A stretch of DNA of 64,000 bases, taken from assembly GCF_003589595.1 (NCBI RefSeq), contig NW_020656077.1:3105217-3169216 (forward strand), written 5' to 3'. Below the pieces are notes generated by a model, which was given only the letters and a program-made list of their open reading frames with translations, did not search any database and was not told the origin of the DNA. Below, one piece after another: positions 11,390-22,999 of this stretch (positions within the stretch are counted from its first letter, which is position 1; each line of letters begins with the position of its first letter). The translations under genes and the position numbers were made by a program. This DNA comes from Hyposmocoma kahamanoa. Taxonomy: Eukaryota; Arthropoda; Insecta; Lepidoptera; Cosmopterigidae.

Positions 11390-11600
11390 ATTCTGGACTG
11401 TTAGCGCGTTCAGCCACTGCATCCGATGTGTAGAATCCGAGACAATACAAATCTAGAAAACTCGGACCCAATTTGAATGTCGCTTGTGCACTAAGCCAGA
11501 TGCGAAGCCGAGAAAGTACGAATATCGCTTTTCGAACCGTCATTTCTCGGATTCGGTATTGATACGCTTCAGATGTGGTCTGAACATAAATAGTAGTAAT
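11390..11600. repeat. Dispersed repeat, related to 33415-33560
   Basis: It shares GAAAA(C/T)TCGGA, GTCGCTTGTGCAC and CCGAGA(A/T)A(G/A)TACG blocks, in the same order, with the left arm of the foldback element at 33 kb. Confidence 0.5.
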
Positions 11601-13450
11601 AAGCTGGTTAGTGGGCGGGGTCCGCGTTACCTAGCTTATCACCAGATATGAATGTCAACGGCGCGTCAGTCGTCGTTCAAATGTGATATATGATAATTTT
11701 ATGGAAAAAATAGAAATATGCCGAATTGTGCAATTATATCATGACGCGCAAGAAGCCAAAGTTTAAAAAATACTCCTTGAGTGATTTAATTTCATTCGTA
11801 ACTACTAAAACTTTGTATTTTCTAATATTTTCAACAATACAATACTATAATTTCGAAACAAAACTATTTTCTCGCAACTCGTTAAAAACAATATACATTG
11901 GTTGCTAGCCATCGCCGCCGTCAAAAGAACAATTTGAATGACGCTCAATGAATTGCTTGCACTAGTGTCGTATTACACTTGGTACTGGGTCCGCGTGTTG
12001 TAATCAAATTATCGATATGTAGAAACTCTGTATTTAAAAACCCGGGTTTGGTTTAGTTCAACATTTTTTTTATCATGCTGTACCAATGTGTAAACATAAA
12101 TTGTTTACATGTATTTAACAATTTTGATTGACCTAATGATTGAATGACCTAAATGTTTGATCCTAACACTAGCAATAGTTTTTTTTAATTTTGAATTTAA
12201 GTAAAAACGATATATTAATGGAAAAAAAGGAAATATAGATAGAAGAGGCACAGTGTCGATAATTTTACAATGCACGTAAGTTTGTGGAGTATCAAATGAT
12301 GACTTCATGAGATTGGAGATTTTCTTTCCCTTATCTACATGATTCCTATCTCCCTACTTGTTTATTATATGTCACTTTCGTCCGCTTGAGTTCTTAGTTT
12401 TATCACAGGCATGATTTGCATTTGCAGTTTTTGTATTAATATTTGTAGTTTCCCGCCGGATCCTTTTCAAATGAGAAAATGGGCTGAAGCAAAAGGCAGT
12501 AAAAGCTGGATGCATACTAACTGTAGCACCATTTCCTACAGGCATTTCATGACATCACATTAAATTATATACATATGAATAACAACCGAAAAATTCATTA
12601 AGAAATAAATAATTTAGTTAATGAGGTAATATATGACATGAAACTCAGAGTCGCAAATTATAGACCACATCTAAATTGTCAGTTATTTTTCGTCAAGTTT
12701 TCATGAAACAAATGATACGCTTCTTCGCCTTCGGAAATAAGTGTCTTCATTTTCTTGACAAGCTCGTCGACGCTGTCGGTGTAGTCATATTCAGTCAGTT
12801 CAGAAAGAGGTAATTGTAGAACAAATAAATCATATGTCAGGGAGAATAAAGATTTTTATGATGACTGTGTTTTAATATTTCAACCCTTTCAGTGATCGGA
12901 TTGACTTGAAATCTAGTAGGTTAATGAAAGTACGATGACAGTATAATAAATCATTAATACTGTGATTGTAGCATGTAGCTACGTATAGGCACGCACACGC
13001 CTGCGTAGGTTACATCAATTAATATTTGCGTGTAGTAAAACCTTACGCGTATTTGGTAACAAATGTGTGCGTGTAAAAGTCAGTTACGCTAGTCTCGCAG
13101 AAATTGCTTTAAAAATTGCTTTAGAAATTGCGTTTCCATACACTCCGTGATTAACCCTAATTCTGTTAGTTATGTAACATAATGTCGATATGTATTAAAT
13201 GATTAATTGTCACATCCCTATCTCTAGATTGTCAACTTTTTGCTTTTGTTCCAAGAAGTTTATGCTTAAAGGTACTGACAGACGTGCTCAAAAAAGCATG
13301 CTAATAAGCTTGCTTAAAATTAGCATGCTCTGCAAACTGTTCACATTTGCCAGAAATAAGCATACTTAATTTAAAGCATACTCCAAAATAGGCATGCTCA
13401 AAGCAAACGTACGGACAGACGTGCTATTTGGCACCAGGCTCTCGGCCAAA

Positions 13451-15665
13451 ATGGATGTACAAGTATATAGTGACAGTGCTATCCGTATAGAACTTAATAA
13501 AATAATCGTATTGCTTGCAACGGAATTGTGTAAGAACATTTTGGTGAAAAATAAAAAAACAAAAAAAGGAGAATTTGGATTCGTAATTGGACAAACAGAA
13601 GAGAATCACTGGGAGCAAGTAATCGATTGTTGGCAGAGATGCGAAGCGAAGATCTCGACAGTTATAAAAATCATTTGCGCATACTCCCACACAAATTCGA
13701 TGAGCTACTTTCTAAAATTGAGAGTGTCATACAAAAACGAAACACTTGTATGCGAGATACTATTCCAGCTAAAGTAAAACTAGAAATTACATTGAGATAT
13801 TTAGCTGTCGGAGATTCTTTGTACACATTATCATCACTCCACAGGGTTGGAAGATCTACAATATCTGAATTTATACCTGAAGTTTGTGCTGCAATATCCA
13901 TGGCTTTAAAGGATTACATTCGGGTAAGTAAAACAATGTTGTATGAATTTTTGAAAAGGTTTTATTTAGTTTTATAATGTAATCATATTTCGAATTTAAA
14001 TCAAGATGTCACCAAATAATATTTGTAACACGTTTTCATATTTAGAATAATAATCAAAATAGCGAATAATTTACGAAAGTTTCCATGCCTCACTCAACAA
14101 ATCTATTTGAGAATGATCTTGTTGCGATTGGGCATTGCGTGTATCTGCGTCATTTTGTATGTTTGAGGGTGGAAGTGTAGAATAGTTCGAAGCACAAGTG
14201 CCGGGTTGAATGTTTGAATATGAAAGGATGTGACTATTCGAAGATTGAAGGATGTTCATTAGCGTGTTCGAAGCTGAGAGTGTTGAAGTTATGGGTTGAA
14301 TGTTTGAAGGTGAATTATGGTAGGTTTGTGTGCTCGTATTTGGAAGTACAGATAAATTAGGATACATATTTCGACGTCTAGCCGCAGTCAAAATTGCTTG
14401 TATTTCATTTTGTACGCCTAATGCTTCATACAATGGAAGTTGCCACAGTTGAGACGCTACGTTCAATCCAAAAAAATGAAACTCATCTTCTGCGTTTCGG
14501 TTGTTTATCGCGGAAGATATATTTTGTAAGCGATTTAGAGCCTCAGCAACACCAACTGTTTCGCTTATTTTTTTCACTTTTTTTCGCCTTCCTGAATAAT
14601 TGTCAGATGGGCGTGATTCCTCAGATATCGACGCCGACGACGGTGGTGGTGTTGGTGTCGGTGTTGGTGTCGGTTCAGTATCTTGTGTTGATGTATCTGT
14701 TTCCTGTAAAAAATAACATTAGTTAGATTCTTATATATGTACTTTTACTTAATTTGTTAGGTACAGTCGTCTGCAGATAAAACGGACCCCTGCTTTTAGT
14801 TTATTTGAAAGGCGGGCGGGGCGTCCATTTTATCTACAGGCGACTGTACTTATAAATACTTTTGTAACATGTTTTAAGATAATGTAAGTAGTAGTTTTAT
14901 TTCAGATGCCTTGTTATGAAGAATGGAAGCGCATTGAACATGGATTTCGAACAAAATGGAATTTCCCAGGATGTGTGGGAGCGATTGATGGAAAACATAT
15001 AAATATTTTTGCTCCTGATGACTCTTCAGATTACTACAACTACAAAGGTGCTCACAGCGTTATACTCCTGGCATTAGTTGACCATGATTATTGTTTCTCG
15101 TATGTCGATATTGGAACCAATGGAAGGGCTTCGGATGGAGGAGTGTTTCATCAATCTAGCTTGGGAAAGGCTTTGGAAAGAAATACTCTTAATTTACCAG
15201 AGAAATCAGTCATTGTAGGAGACGCTGCTTTTCCACTAAAAACTTATATTATGAAGCCATATGGCACGACACCAACGCATAAAGAAAAATTATTCACTAT
15301 CGTTTGTCTAGAGCCAGACGAATAGTTGAAAATACCTTTGGGATTTTAGTTATAAGATTTCGGGTTTTTCTGAACAATATAGACATGACACCAGATAAAA
15401 TTGACACGATTACATTGGCTGCTTGTTCTTTACACAATTGGCTTCGAAAAACGTCCGATATGTATGTGTTGATTTTGAAGACACACAACAATGTGTTGTT
15501 ATACAAGGATCGTGGAGAGATCAATTGCGCATAGCTATGGAAAGTTTACCAGTAACTCGAAGTAATCACGCCTCTCGACAAGCGGTGGCAATAAGAAACA
15601 CTTATGCACAATTTTTCGAAACAACAGAGGCATTGCTATGGCAAGATCATATGATTAACATATAA
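13451..15665 (+). pseudogene. PIF/Harbinger transposase, three apparent frameshifts
   Basis: DDE_Tnp_4-type transposase in two exons. Exon 1 runs from the ATG at 13451 to 13923. It ends ..LKDYIR at a GTAAGT donor and carries the RRIWIRNW, RRESLGASN and MRDTIPAK.RL-type region of the family. Exon 2 begins at 14906 after TTATTTCAG, both splice sites in phase 0. It has VGAIDGKH (first catalytic D), the NGRASDGGVF loop, VGDAAFPL (second D), RLSRARRIVENTFG (catalytic E), and the C-terminal Q.SWRDQL and NHASRQAV..R stretch. Reading the whole protein needs three frame changes, all equivalent to losing one base, at A-runs near 13560, 15285 and 15446. The rest is well conserved. Confidence 0.85.
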
Positions 15666-16057
15666 CTTAATAGATAGGTATTAGGTACTTACCACCAAGT
15701 CGGATTCAACAGTTTCCCGTAATCGTCCGTGTCTGCCATAAATGAATTCATTTCCGTAAACCATGACATGGGTGGTTTATAAACGTCTGCTGCACCAGCT
15801 CCGGACCGCTTCGAATTGTTGATTTTTCTTACTTCGGCATGATACACAGATTGAGAGAGAGAGATTAGGTTTTTAATTTTAGTTTTAATTATTGTCATTG
15901 TTAAACTTGAATCATTCATGTCCTTTAATAAAGCCTCATAAGCATTATTAGGAGCAATATTATTTTTATATAAAGGAGAATGTGTGTTCCACAGACATTC
16001 GTAACTTCTATAATGTGACACAAAAAGCAAAGTTTTTTCTTCTCCCCAACGCGACAT
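14071..16057 (-). CDS. Harbinger MADF/Myb-like DNA-binding protein, two exons
   Basis: The second gene of the Harbinger element is transcribed opposite to the transposase. Exon 1 (16057 down to about 15693) starts ATG and has the MADF pattern: a tryptophan at residue 4, TLLFVSHYRSYECLW, YKN and a basic C-terminal end. It reaches a GTAAGT donor after ..NPTW. Exon 2 (14705 down to 14071) follows TTTTTTACAG. It encodes a Thr/Pro-rich linker, a basic RRKKVKK patch and a Ser/Asn-rich tail ending EAWKLS. In the family this partner helps nuclear import and end recognition by the transposase. The two genes interleave: transposase exon 2 lies in this gene's intron, and this gene's exon 2 lies in the transposase intron. 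The exact exon junction is one base out of phase as I read it, so either the splice point or one base is wrong. Confidence 0.7.
14761..14849. mobile_element. Tiny MITE with 27-bp inverted repeats
   Basis: An 89-bp foldback with arms GTACAGTCG(T/C)CTG(C/T)AGATAA.. that match at 24 of 27 positions. It lies in the overlapping introns of the two Harbinger genes, so it landed without touching coding sequence. The class is uncertain. Confidence 0.75.
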
Positions 16058-16339
16058 ATTGCGGGTTTAATTTTAATTAATTACATCAATTAATTGCATA
16101 AAACAGTCGTCCGCCGCAAATCGAGACAATAGCATGCTAATAAGCAAACATGTTTAGACGTGCTCGGAGCACGCCCCCCAACTACCCGCGCCTCAGGTAG
16201 CATGCTCGAAAATCAAACGTATAAGCATGCTCATTACATTACACACGTGCTACTAATGAGCACTTGCTCAATAAAAGCATGCTTTCGTGCTAGTAATGAG
16301 CACGTCTGTCCGTACCTTATAGGATTCTTAGTTTTTATG

Positions 16340-16960
16340 TGACTAGTAGTAATAAAACCTTATTAGATCCAAATAAGTTTTAATTTTTTTTGATCAAAAG
16401 TTTTTTATTATTGTCTATTTTCGTTTGATAATTTATAACCAATCAAAATTATGTTATCCTCATTGACTTACAATAAAGTCAATGGTTATCCTAGTACTAA
16501 TGTAAGATTACGTTTTCAAATGTGTGCGTGTGGCGACACCGGTTTTGATACAAATGTTGCTTGATGCCATTTCCATTCTTTTCTTTCTTCCGTGCTTCAG
16601 ACGTACGTACTGCGCAAATGCTCTTAATATTATTTAAACTTTACCCTGTTGGCATATTGTTGAAAGTTCATTCCATAGGCATTGAACATAGGCACATTGC
16701 AAGTTACGTAGTTCTGATGTTATATTGAAGTTTCAATCAATGTACTGGCATCTAGCTTTCAATAGCAGAATTACTGCGAATTCGACATGTTTACTTTGTA
16801 ATATAGCATATTCCCAGGGTTTGGTCGGGACAAGTACACTATTGTTTACCTATAGGAATTATCCAAGGTTCCACAACTAACAAAGAAAACCAACACCAAG
16901 CTTTAACATTGATCGGTTTACAATAAGTAATAAATGCACCTTTTAATTATACTAGAATTT
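16340..16960. other. Non-coding stretch, nothing recognised
   Basis: AT-rich, with no gene or clear repeat. Confidence 0.6.
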
Positions 16961-17038
16961 CTTGAACCACGCGGGGTTACTACCCTAACTAACCTAGTGA
17001 CGGCGGTGAGCTAAAGGGTAGGTTTACTGGGTTGAAGG

Positions 17039-17295
17039 GTGAACAATTCGCACGGCCTGGACGCACCTTGGTCAACCACAGCAATTGTTTCCCCAACACA
17101 AGAGGCGGATAGGGGTAGGTGGGTATGCGGGGGTGAAGGAGAGCGATTCGCACGGCCTGGACACACCTTGATCACGTGCAGCAATCACTCCCCAATCCTG
17201 CAGACAGACGGGGGCAGGATGGTCCCTACGGGGAGCGGAAGACGAGCAATTCGCACGGCCTGGGCACACCTTAGTCATGCGCTGCAATTATTTTC
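17039..17295. repeat. Three-unit ~100-bp tandem repeat, GC-rich
   Basis: Three imperfect units start near 17041, 17141 and 17244. Each contains (C/G)ATTCGCACGGCCTGG, CACCTT, a GTCA-type block and AGCAAT. ATTCG occurs at 17046, 17146 and 17249, a spacing of 100 and 103. A 164-residue open frame crosses it, but its composition follows the repeat, so I do not call it a gene. Confidence 0.8.
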
Positions 17296-17533
17296 CAACT
17301 GCCCCTTACCCGGTGGAGGTTTTTACCGTAGCAAGCTCCTACAGCGAGTGTTTTGCTCGCTCCGGCTGGCAGCCTTCTATAGTCTCGTGCTCGCTCTAGC
17401 GCGCGTCTCGCGCGCGCCACCCGTCCGCTGTCGCCTACGCCGTTTGCGTCAGCATCTGTCCGTGGAACTTTCCATGATGCACGATAGGCCGGCGCTGTGG
17501 TGGGTACAACTTAGGTCTCCAAAAAAGAAGTGA
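17296..17533. other. CpG-rich block after the tandem repeat
   Basis: It contains GCGCGCGTCTCGCGCGCG-like sequence in otherwise AT-rich DNA. It could be a promoter, an exon, or the 5' region of an element whose repeats are the three units before it. No family was recognised. Confidence 0.35.
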
Positions 17534-17741
17534 CCATATTGCAGCGGTATAAGATTAACTTTCCTTTATTGCAACAAAACATTTACTACGTTGAACAGAG
17601 AATTGAAAATTCATTAAAATCAGTTAAATTTGGACTTAACGATGATATAAAACAACATAATGGGTAATATTACAAATGCGTCTAAAATTTTTGGCCTCTA
17701 AAGTAGCAAAATAAAGCATTTTTTTACGATTTTTAAGGTTT

Positions 17742-17822
17742 AACTGTTATGGTTAGGCGTGTCGCTTACCACCAGGCACTCGACTTATTCGTCCCGTCAT
17801 TTAATATTGTAAAAATAACCCA
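17742..17822 (+). repeat. Family A repeat, 3' part
   Basis: It has AACTGTTATGG(T)TAGGCGTGTCGCTTACCACC, TTCGTCCCGTCA and an AATATTGTAAAAA end. Confidence 0.75.
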
Positions 17823-17933
17823 AACGAGAGAAATAAATGTAGGCCATACAAATATTTCTCCTCGCTCAAGAATCGAACTGGGGATCTCTGCGAGGCAGAC
17901 CACCATGGTATCGGTTCGGCCACTGAGGCAGTT
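17823..17933 (-). repeat. tRNA-derived SINE (family B), minus strand
   Basis: The reverse complement reads CTGCCTCAGTGGCCGAACCG, then a B-box-like AGTTCGATTC and GAGAAATATTTGTATGGCC. It abuts the family A end directly. Confidence 0.8.
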
Positions 17934-17999
17934 CATTTATCAGGCTAACCAATGAAAATCTTATATAAATATCAACATAATAAAGTTGCAGTACTTTGT

Positions 18000-19730
18000 A
18001 GTTCGAAAACACAGACGAATTAAGGTTCTCCTTATTCCAATTCACACTATAAAAAGAGTTTATACTCGTACATGGGAAAGCAATTTTATAGTAGCCAATT
18101 CTTATTCAATTATATATTTCCAAAGAACACAACGCCTACTTATGTATTTAAAATGAATTTTCTAGCTTCTTAATAACACTTTAATGAATCGGTGTTCTCT
18201 CGTCATAGCTTCATTTAGTTAAGCGGGTAGATTATTATTGAAACCAAGGCAATGGAGCCATAATTCAACTGTCGCAGACTCAATAATTGAATGCAGTGCC
18301 TGAGTGGTTAAGAATTTATGCAACGAACTAGTTTGGCCTCAAAATTAGACTAAGGTAAATTCTTCGTTGTACAAAAACGTTATTAAATAGATACTCTCAC
18401 AATTCACATATTGCGAAATGTGCTTGAATATAAGTCTTAGTTCTTTATAAAAGATGTTGGTGTTGAGTTAACGCTATCAATGTATTGATGCTATCAAAGA
18501 ATTATAATTATTTCATACATAATAATATATTTTGTGTCGTATATTGGGTTTAATCGGCGATTATTCCGTAACTATAAGAGATATCAAAACTTTGAAACTG
18601 ATATCGTAAATACAGTACCTAATCAGTAAAACGACGTGAATAATTTTTTTAAATAAAACTAGAAATATCCAATATTTTTACTATCCGTGGAGAGGCTTCA
18701 GTTATACTTACTTCAAAATAAGCGTCACTGTTTTATTCAATTGAAAGATACATTACTATATTTTTAGCAGTACAAGAACAACGCCTACTTATGTATCGGT
18801 GTAATCGGTGTTCTCTCGTCATAGCTTCATTTAGTTAAGCGGGTAGATTATTATTATTATTATATAGAAATTTATCGTTACCTCTTAAAGTAGGGAAAGT
18901 GAAGCCTCTCTACAAATGTCATATTATTAAATGTACGGAAACGTCTAACGTTAAAATTTTGGCTACTTTTACTTTTATTTAATAAAAAGTTATTGATGTT
19001 TTTATACCTACACATTAGGTAACGTATTTTAGATATCAGTTTAATGGTTTATGATATCACTTATATTTACAGAATAATCGCCTAGGTATATTTTAATACT
19101 TAAATACGCAGTATATAATAAGTAATGCTGGCAAACTTTTCAAACAAACTAACGTTTCGGGTTCCATGGTCACGTCTGACAATAATTTGTGGGAAAGTAT
19201 ATGTAGTCTATGCATCTTTTACGGATCCCTCAAGTCATTATCATTTTTACAATTCCAACGTTTTCAGTAATTTCCTTCGTAATGGTAATTATAAGATTTT
19301 CAAAAAGTAGACAGACTAGTATAACCAGACTTGTCTCACTATAATGTAGACAGTTCGTTCTTGACGTCACTTACCTGTCCGATCAGTGTCCAGTTTATAC
19401 AATATGAGAATTTTTAAACAAAATAATACACTCCGTCGCTCTTAATCACTGTTGTTTGTTTTCGAAGATCTAGTTGTACTTGGGTACTTAATATTAATTT
19501 TTGTTACGGTAGAAATTACTATTAAAGCCAGAAATACAACTTAGTAACAAAACATAAACGGATTTTAATTTTCTATAGGCCGGGTCTACATTAATTAAGA
19601 AGCTTTGTTACGTAACAGATGTTGGGGTACGAATTTCCTTCGCAGCCTTCTTCACGTGGACGCCGACCTGACACGAGGGTTGTCAAATGTTATTCTCCCT
19701 TGCTTAGCGGAAATGACAGAATTGTTATGT
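18000..19730. other. Non-coding stretch with a local duplication
   Basis: Blocks 18130-18240 and 18775-18857 share AACGCCTACTTATGTAT and a longer run from ATCGGTGTTCTCTCGTC to GCGGGTAGATTATTATT. The second lacks about 40 central bases. A fragment of the repeat at 62.9 kb (ACTAACGTTTCGGG..CCATGGTCACG) lies at 19148-19175. No gene was recognised. Confidence 0.6.
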
Positions 19731-19998
19731 TATTTATGGTTCATTAGCAACAGCGCTCCTTGTGAAAAAGTTCGTGGATGGATGGAAGTATAGCCACCTA
19801 ACCTATTTCAGCTACCTAACAGTAATGTGAGCATTACTGTGTTCCGGTTTCGAAGGGTAAGTTACAGGCACATGGGACTTGTCAAGTTATGTCTCAGGGT
19901 GACGAGCACAGTGGCAGTGCTCCTAAGATCTTTGCGATTTAAAGCTCTGAGTGGCACTGCAACTATCATAGACAGGCGTGTCGCTTACCACTAAAAAA
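19730..19998 (+). repeat. Family A repeat, long copy
   Basis: It starts at the GCTCCTTGTGAAAAAGTTCGT block, passes TAATGTGAGCATTACTG and TTACAGGCACATGGGACTTG, and ends with the GGCGTGTCGCTTACCACT block and an A-run. Confidence 0.8.
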
Positions 19999-19999
19999 A

Positions 20000-21303
20000 A
20001 TTGTTACCCAACACTTTGTACTGTGGGTGCTAGGTAAAAAGGTCCCGAGATCCATTTCCGGTAGGACTAATTTGGGAAATTAACTTTTCTATATTAGTCT
20101 TGGTCTAGGTGATCTGGGAAGTGAGTAAATTCCGATGCTCTAGTAATTATAGTACAAGAAATTTCCTAGATTGAGACCAGGTAATTGGTGTGGTTGCCTA
20201 GCACATTATTACTGTGTTTGCGGAATTAGTGTTCTATTTGCAATATTCGAAAAACACTTCTGCAGTGCATCGGGAACGTTTGCTAATTCACATGTAGATG
20301 GCTTTGCGGCTATTAGGCAAAAAATATTGGCTTCCTTGATGCGCAGAATTAATTCGTGGCAGCGATAACAGCTTCCTGAGTGTTGGTGCACCCATGGTCC
20401 AGAGCTCGTTTTATAATCACTGGACTCAAATGCACATCAATAAGAAGCAACATAATTATTTTTTGTAATACTAACCGTATTTTTAAGTGTTCAGTTACTA
20501 ACTCTTATGGATGAATTCGCACATAAAGTCTTTGAATTTGAGTTTGAAAAATTTGAAAGAAAATAGTAGAGCAGGAAATCAAAAATAAATGGCAGAACTG
20601 TGTGGAACAACCAGGTGTTGGACGAAAAAAGTGTTCAGAATATCGAACATTTTTAAAAAATGGTTGCGACAATGCTGAGGTATGCAATATAATATCTACC
20701 TACCTCTACACTAGCCATCTATTTTAAAAGCAAATACCTCTTCACTTTGAAAGTAAAGTTCAGGAGCCATATTCTTATTGCAAATATTTATTGGGTACAT
20801 TAGACGGTAAATCGTCGATTCAGTTTTCTCTATATTTAGTTCAGTGATTCAATTAGTTTCTACTTCTCCTTTATTTAGTTCAGTGATCCAGATACATTCA
20901 TTTCCGCTGACAAGTCAGCATTCTATTTTCAGTAGCATCGAGACATAGTTTATCCTGGAAAAATCTCGAGTTAATGCTTTGGAAAATTGTCAATTAGGCT
21001 GCGCAAATTCGGCTCACTACATTCGCTTGTTGAAATATGTCCCGTTGATGCTGGTACTTGTGGAGAGTCATATTTATTCAGTTACTTGTTAAAGGGTTTC
21101 ATTAAAATTGTATATGTTCTGTCGCTTTACATTGTAATAAAATTGTGCACTCGTAAGTCTGCCTTTTTTTACTAATTTTACGTCATTACAAAAGGTAGGC
21201 TGAGGTTTTTAGATTAATTGATGCAATTCTCAGCCGTGGGGCGCTACGATCTACGCCGTAGCACCTGTACGACTGGCATTCCTTGCACAACCGCAGAGAA
21301 GTA
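20000..21303. other. Non-coding stretch, nothing recognised
   Basis: AT-rich. TTTAGTTCAGTGATYCA occurs twice (20837 and 20876). No gene. Confidence 0.55.
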
Positions 21304-21593
21304 AGAGCGATTACACACAGCGATTTCTAGCAGTGATGCAAGCGCGATTCAAACGCGATGTAGTTAGAATTTATTTATTTATTTACTGTATTTATTAATT
21401 GCACTTGTAAATTTACAATTAACAAAACAAAATAATGTGCATAATAAATCTACACAGATTTTTCGTAGATAATTATTCAATATAAGCGACAGTATCTACG
21501 CAGTCGCGCGTTTGGATCGTTGCAAGCGCCAGTAAATCGCAAGTGTAGCAATGCGATCGCTCGTTTAGTAACATCGCCGTGTGTAACCACTCT
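21304..21593. mobile_element. MITE with AGAGYGRTTACACACRGCGAT ends
   Basis: The left end AGAGCGATTACACACAGCGA matches the complement of the right end AGAGTGGTTACACACGGCGA. The interior holds GCAAGCG/CGCTTGC blocks in opposing order, so most of the element is palindromic. An AT-rich stretch (about 21368-21480) beginning with an ATTT microsatellite splits the arms and looks like a later insertion. Confidence 0.65.
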
Positions 21594-21594
21594 A

Positions 21595-22614
21595 AAGTAC
21601 CCATTACAAGATTATATTACCACCGTTACGATTGAATCAATTAATTCACGTGTGCATCGTTTAAAGCCATATTGTGAAGCAAACAAAAGCCTGACGGTTC
21701 AGGGTAAACAAACACATGGCGTGTAAATGGTGTCAACAGTCCTAGTTCGGATGTAATTCAAAACGTGTATGCTGTCGTTGTGACAAACTGAAATTCAATT
21801 TTCAATTTCATTTGTTTCCATTTTAATGCAAATATTGTTGCAGATTTCTTTCAAAAACCTTTTTTGTTCATATTGTCGTAACGATCAAAGTCAACCAAAA
21901 CATGACTTTTACTAGAACCGTATTTTATCATAAAGTTAACGTGTAAAACTGATTGTGATAATTGTGCGGCATTACCAATGTCAGTTTCTAATATTATTTG
22001 GCTAGAATAGTTTGTTGTTAAGTGCGATCGTCATTTGAAATGTTAACGGTCCTTTTTAAATTAAATACTTAACATAGTTTGAATGTACTCTGCAAAATAA
22101 AGATTCATCAAGTAGATGTAACAAAGTTACGGAAATACATCAGAGATAGACCGTGGACCCTGCTGGCCGACCGCAGAGAATTCCCAACTTGCACCAACAA
22201 CTTTGCGTCACCACTCGACACGAGATATTTGCTATTGTTGTCTAGTTGTGGCGTAGCACTTTAACTTTGAGGACTCTTGGCAGGAATGTCGTAATATTAA
22301 GGCAATTCTATTAAGCCTTAGAGTGCGACGACATATTTCCTTACGCCGTAAATAACCATTGAGTAATAAATGCTTTCTAGTCTAATCAATATGGTTTGCA
22401 ACCTAACACTAAAATCCGAATATGTGGTTATCACTCTCTATGATTATTTATATGTGGACGCGCTTAAATGTTAAAGAAAATCTACGAGAGAGTGCTTAGA
22501 ACAATATTGAGGTACTCATCGTGGCGGTCCTGTAGAGAACACTACCAAAAATGCTTCTTAGGAAAATTTCGGAAAGTTTTCTTTTCATGATAACAAGTGA
22601 CGCGGTAAACGTGC
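21595..22614. other. Non-coding stretch, nothing recognised
   Basis: No gene-like frame. Slightly GC-richer around 22130-22260, but with no splice context I trust. Confidence 0.5.
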
Positions 22615-22865
22615 GAATGTGGCGGTACGCGACATGCCTGTCCGTAATAGTCGCAGTGCCACTTAATACAAATCACAAGATCTAATGGACACTGCCACTG
22701 CGCCCGCATAAGACGAAAGTTGACAAGTACCACGTGCCTGTAATTTCACCAGCACCCTTACTCTTCAAAACCGAAACGCAGTAATATCCACAATAGGGCT
22801 TGGCGGCAGAAATAGGTGGCAGTATTTCGCTGAACGAACTCTTTCACGAGGAACTCTATTCTTCA
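22615..22865 (-). repeat. Family A repeat, minus strand
   Basis: It shows CATGCCTGTCCGTAATAGTCG, GTGCCTGTAATTTCACCAGC, TTGGCGGCAGAAATAGG and ACTCTTTCACGAGGAACTC in the order expected on the minus strand. Confidence 0.8.
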
Positions 22866-22999
22866 GATCTTTAAGACACGGTAGTACATTCTTAACACAT
22901 TGTACCAGATCCAAAAGCGATCCGAAAACAAGGCAGACGTAGAATAACACTGAGTTCCGAAAGTAGTGGTTTGGTATTAACACTAGATTATATATCGAG

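Larger units (their letters stand above)
10567..13268. other. Non-coding stretch
   Basis: No gene recognised. It contains the hairpin at 11224-11255, the repeat at 11390-11600 and a small GC-box-like patch (GTGGGCGGGG) near 11613. It also has a short internal repeat of AAATTGCTTTA near 13100-13130. Confidence 0.55.
13269..16318 (+). mobile_element. Full-length PIF/Harbinger DNA transposon
   Basis: About 3.05 kb with near-identical inverted ends: AAGGTACTGACAGACGTGCTC on the left and its complement with one change on the right. Both subterminal regions carry many GCATGCT/AGCATGC copies (five or more on each side), plausible transposase-binding repeats. A second ACGGACAGACGTGCT copy lies about 150 bp inside the left end. 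The interior has the two genes diagnostic of the superfamily: a DDE transposase on plus and a MADF/Myb-like gene on minus. TTA lies close to both ends, but an exact 3-bp target duplication cannot be fixed. Confidence 0.9.

Noticed and set aside
13394..13777. Independent 127-residue gene
   Set aside because: Only its first ~40 codons from 13451 belong to the Harbinger transposase. The rest is the wrong frame after an A-run.
17039..17533. 164-residue protein gene
   Set aside because: The frame runs through three imperfect tandem DNA repeats whose lengths (100 and 103) do not keep the same reading frame, and the protein has no domain.
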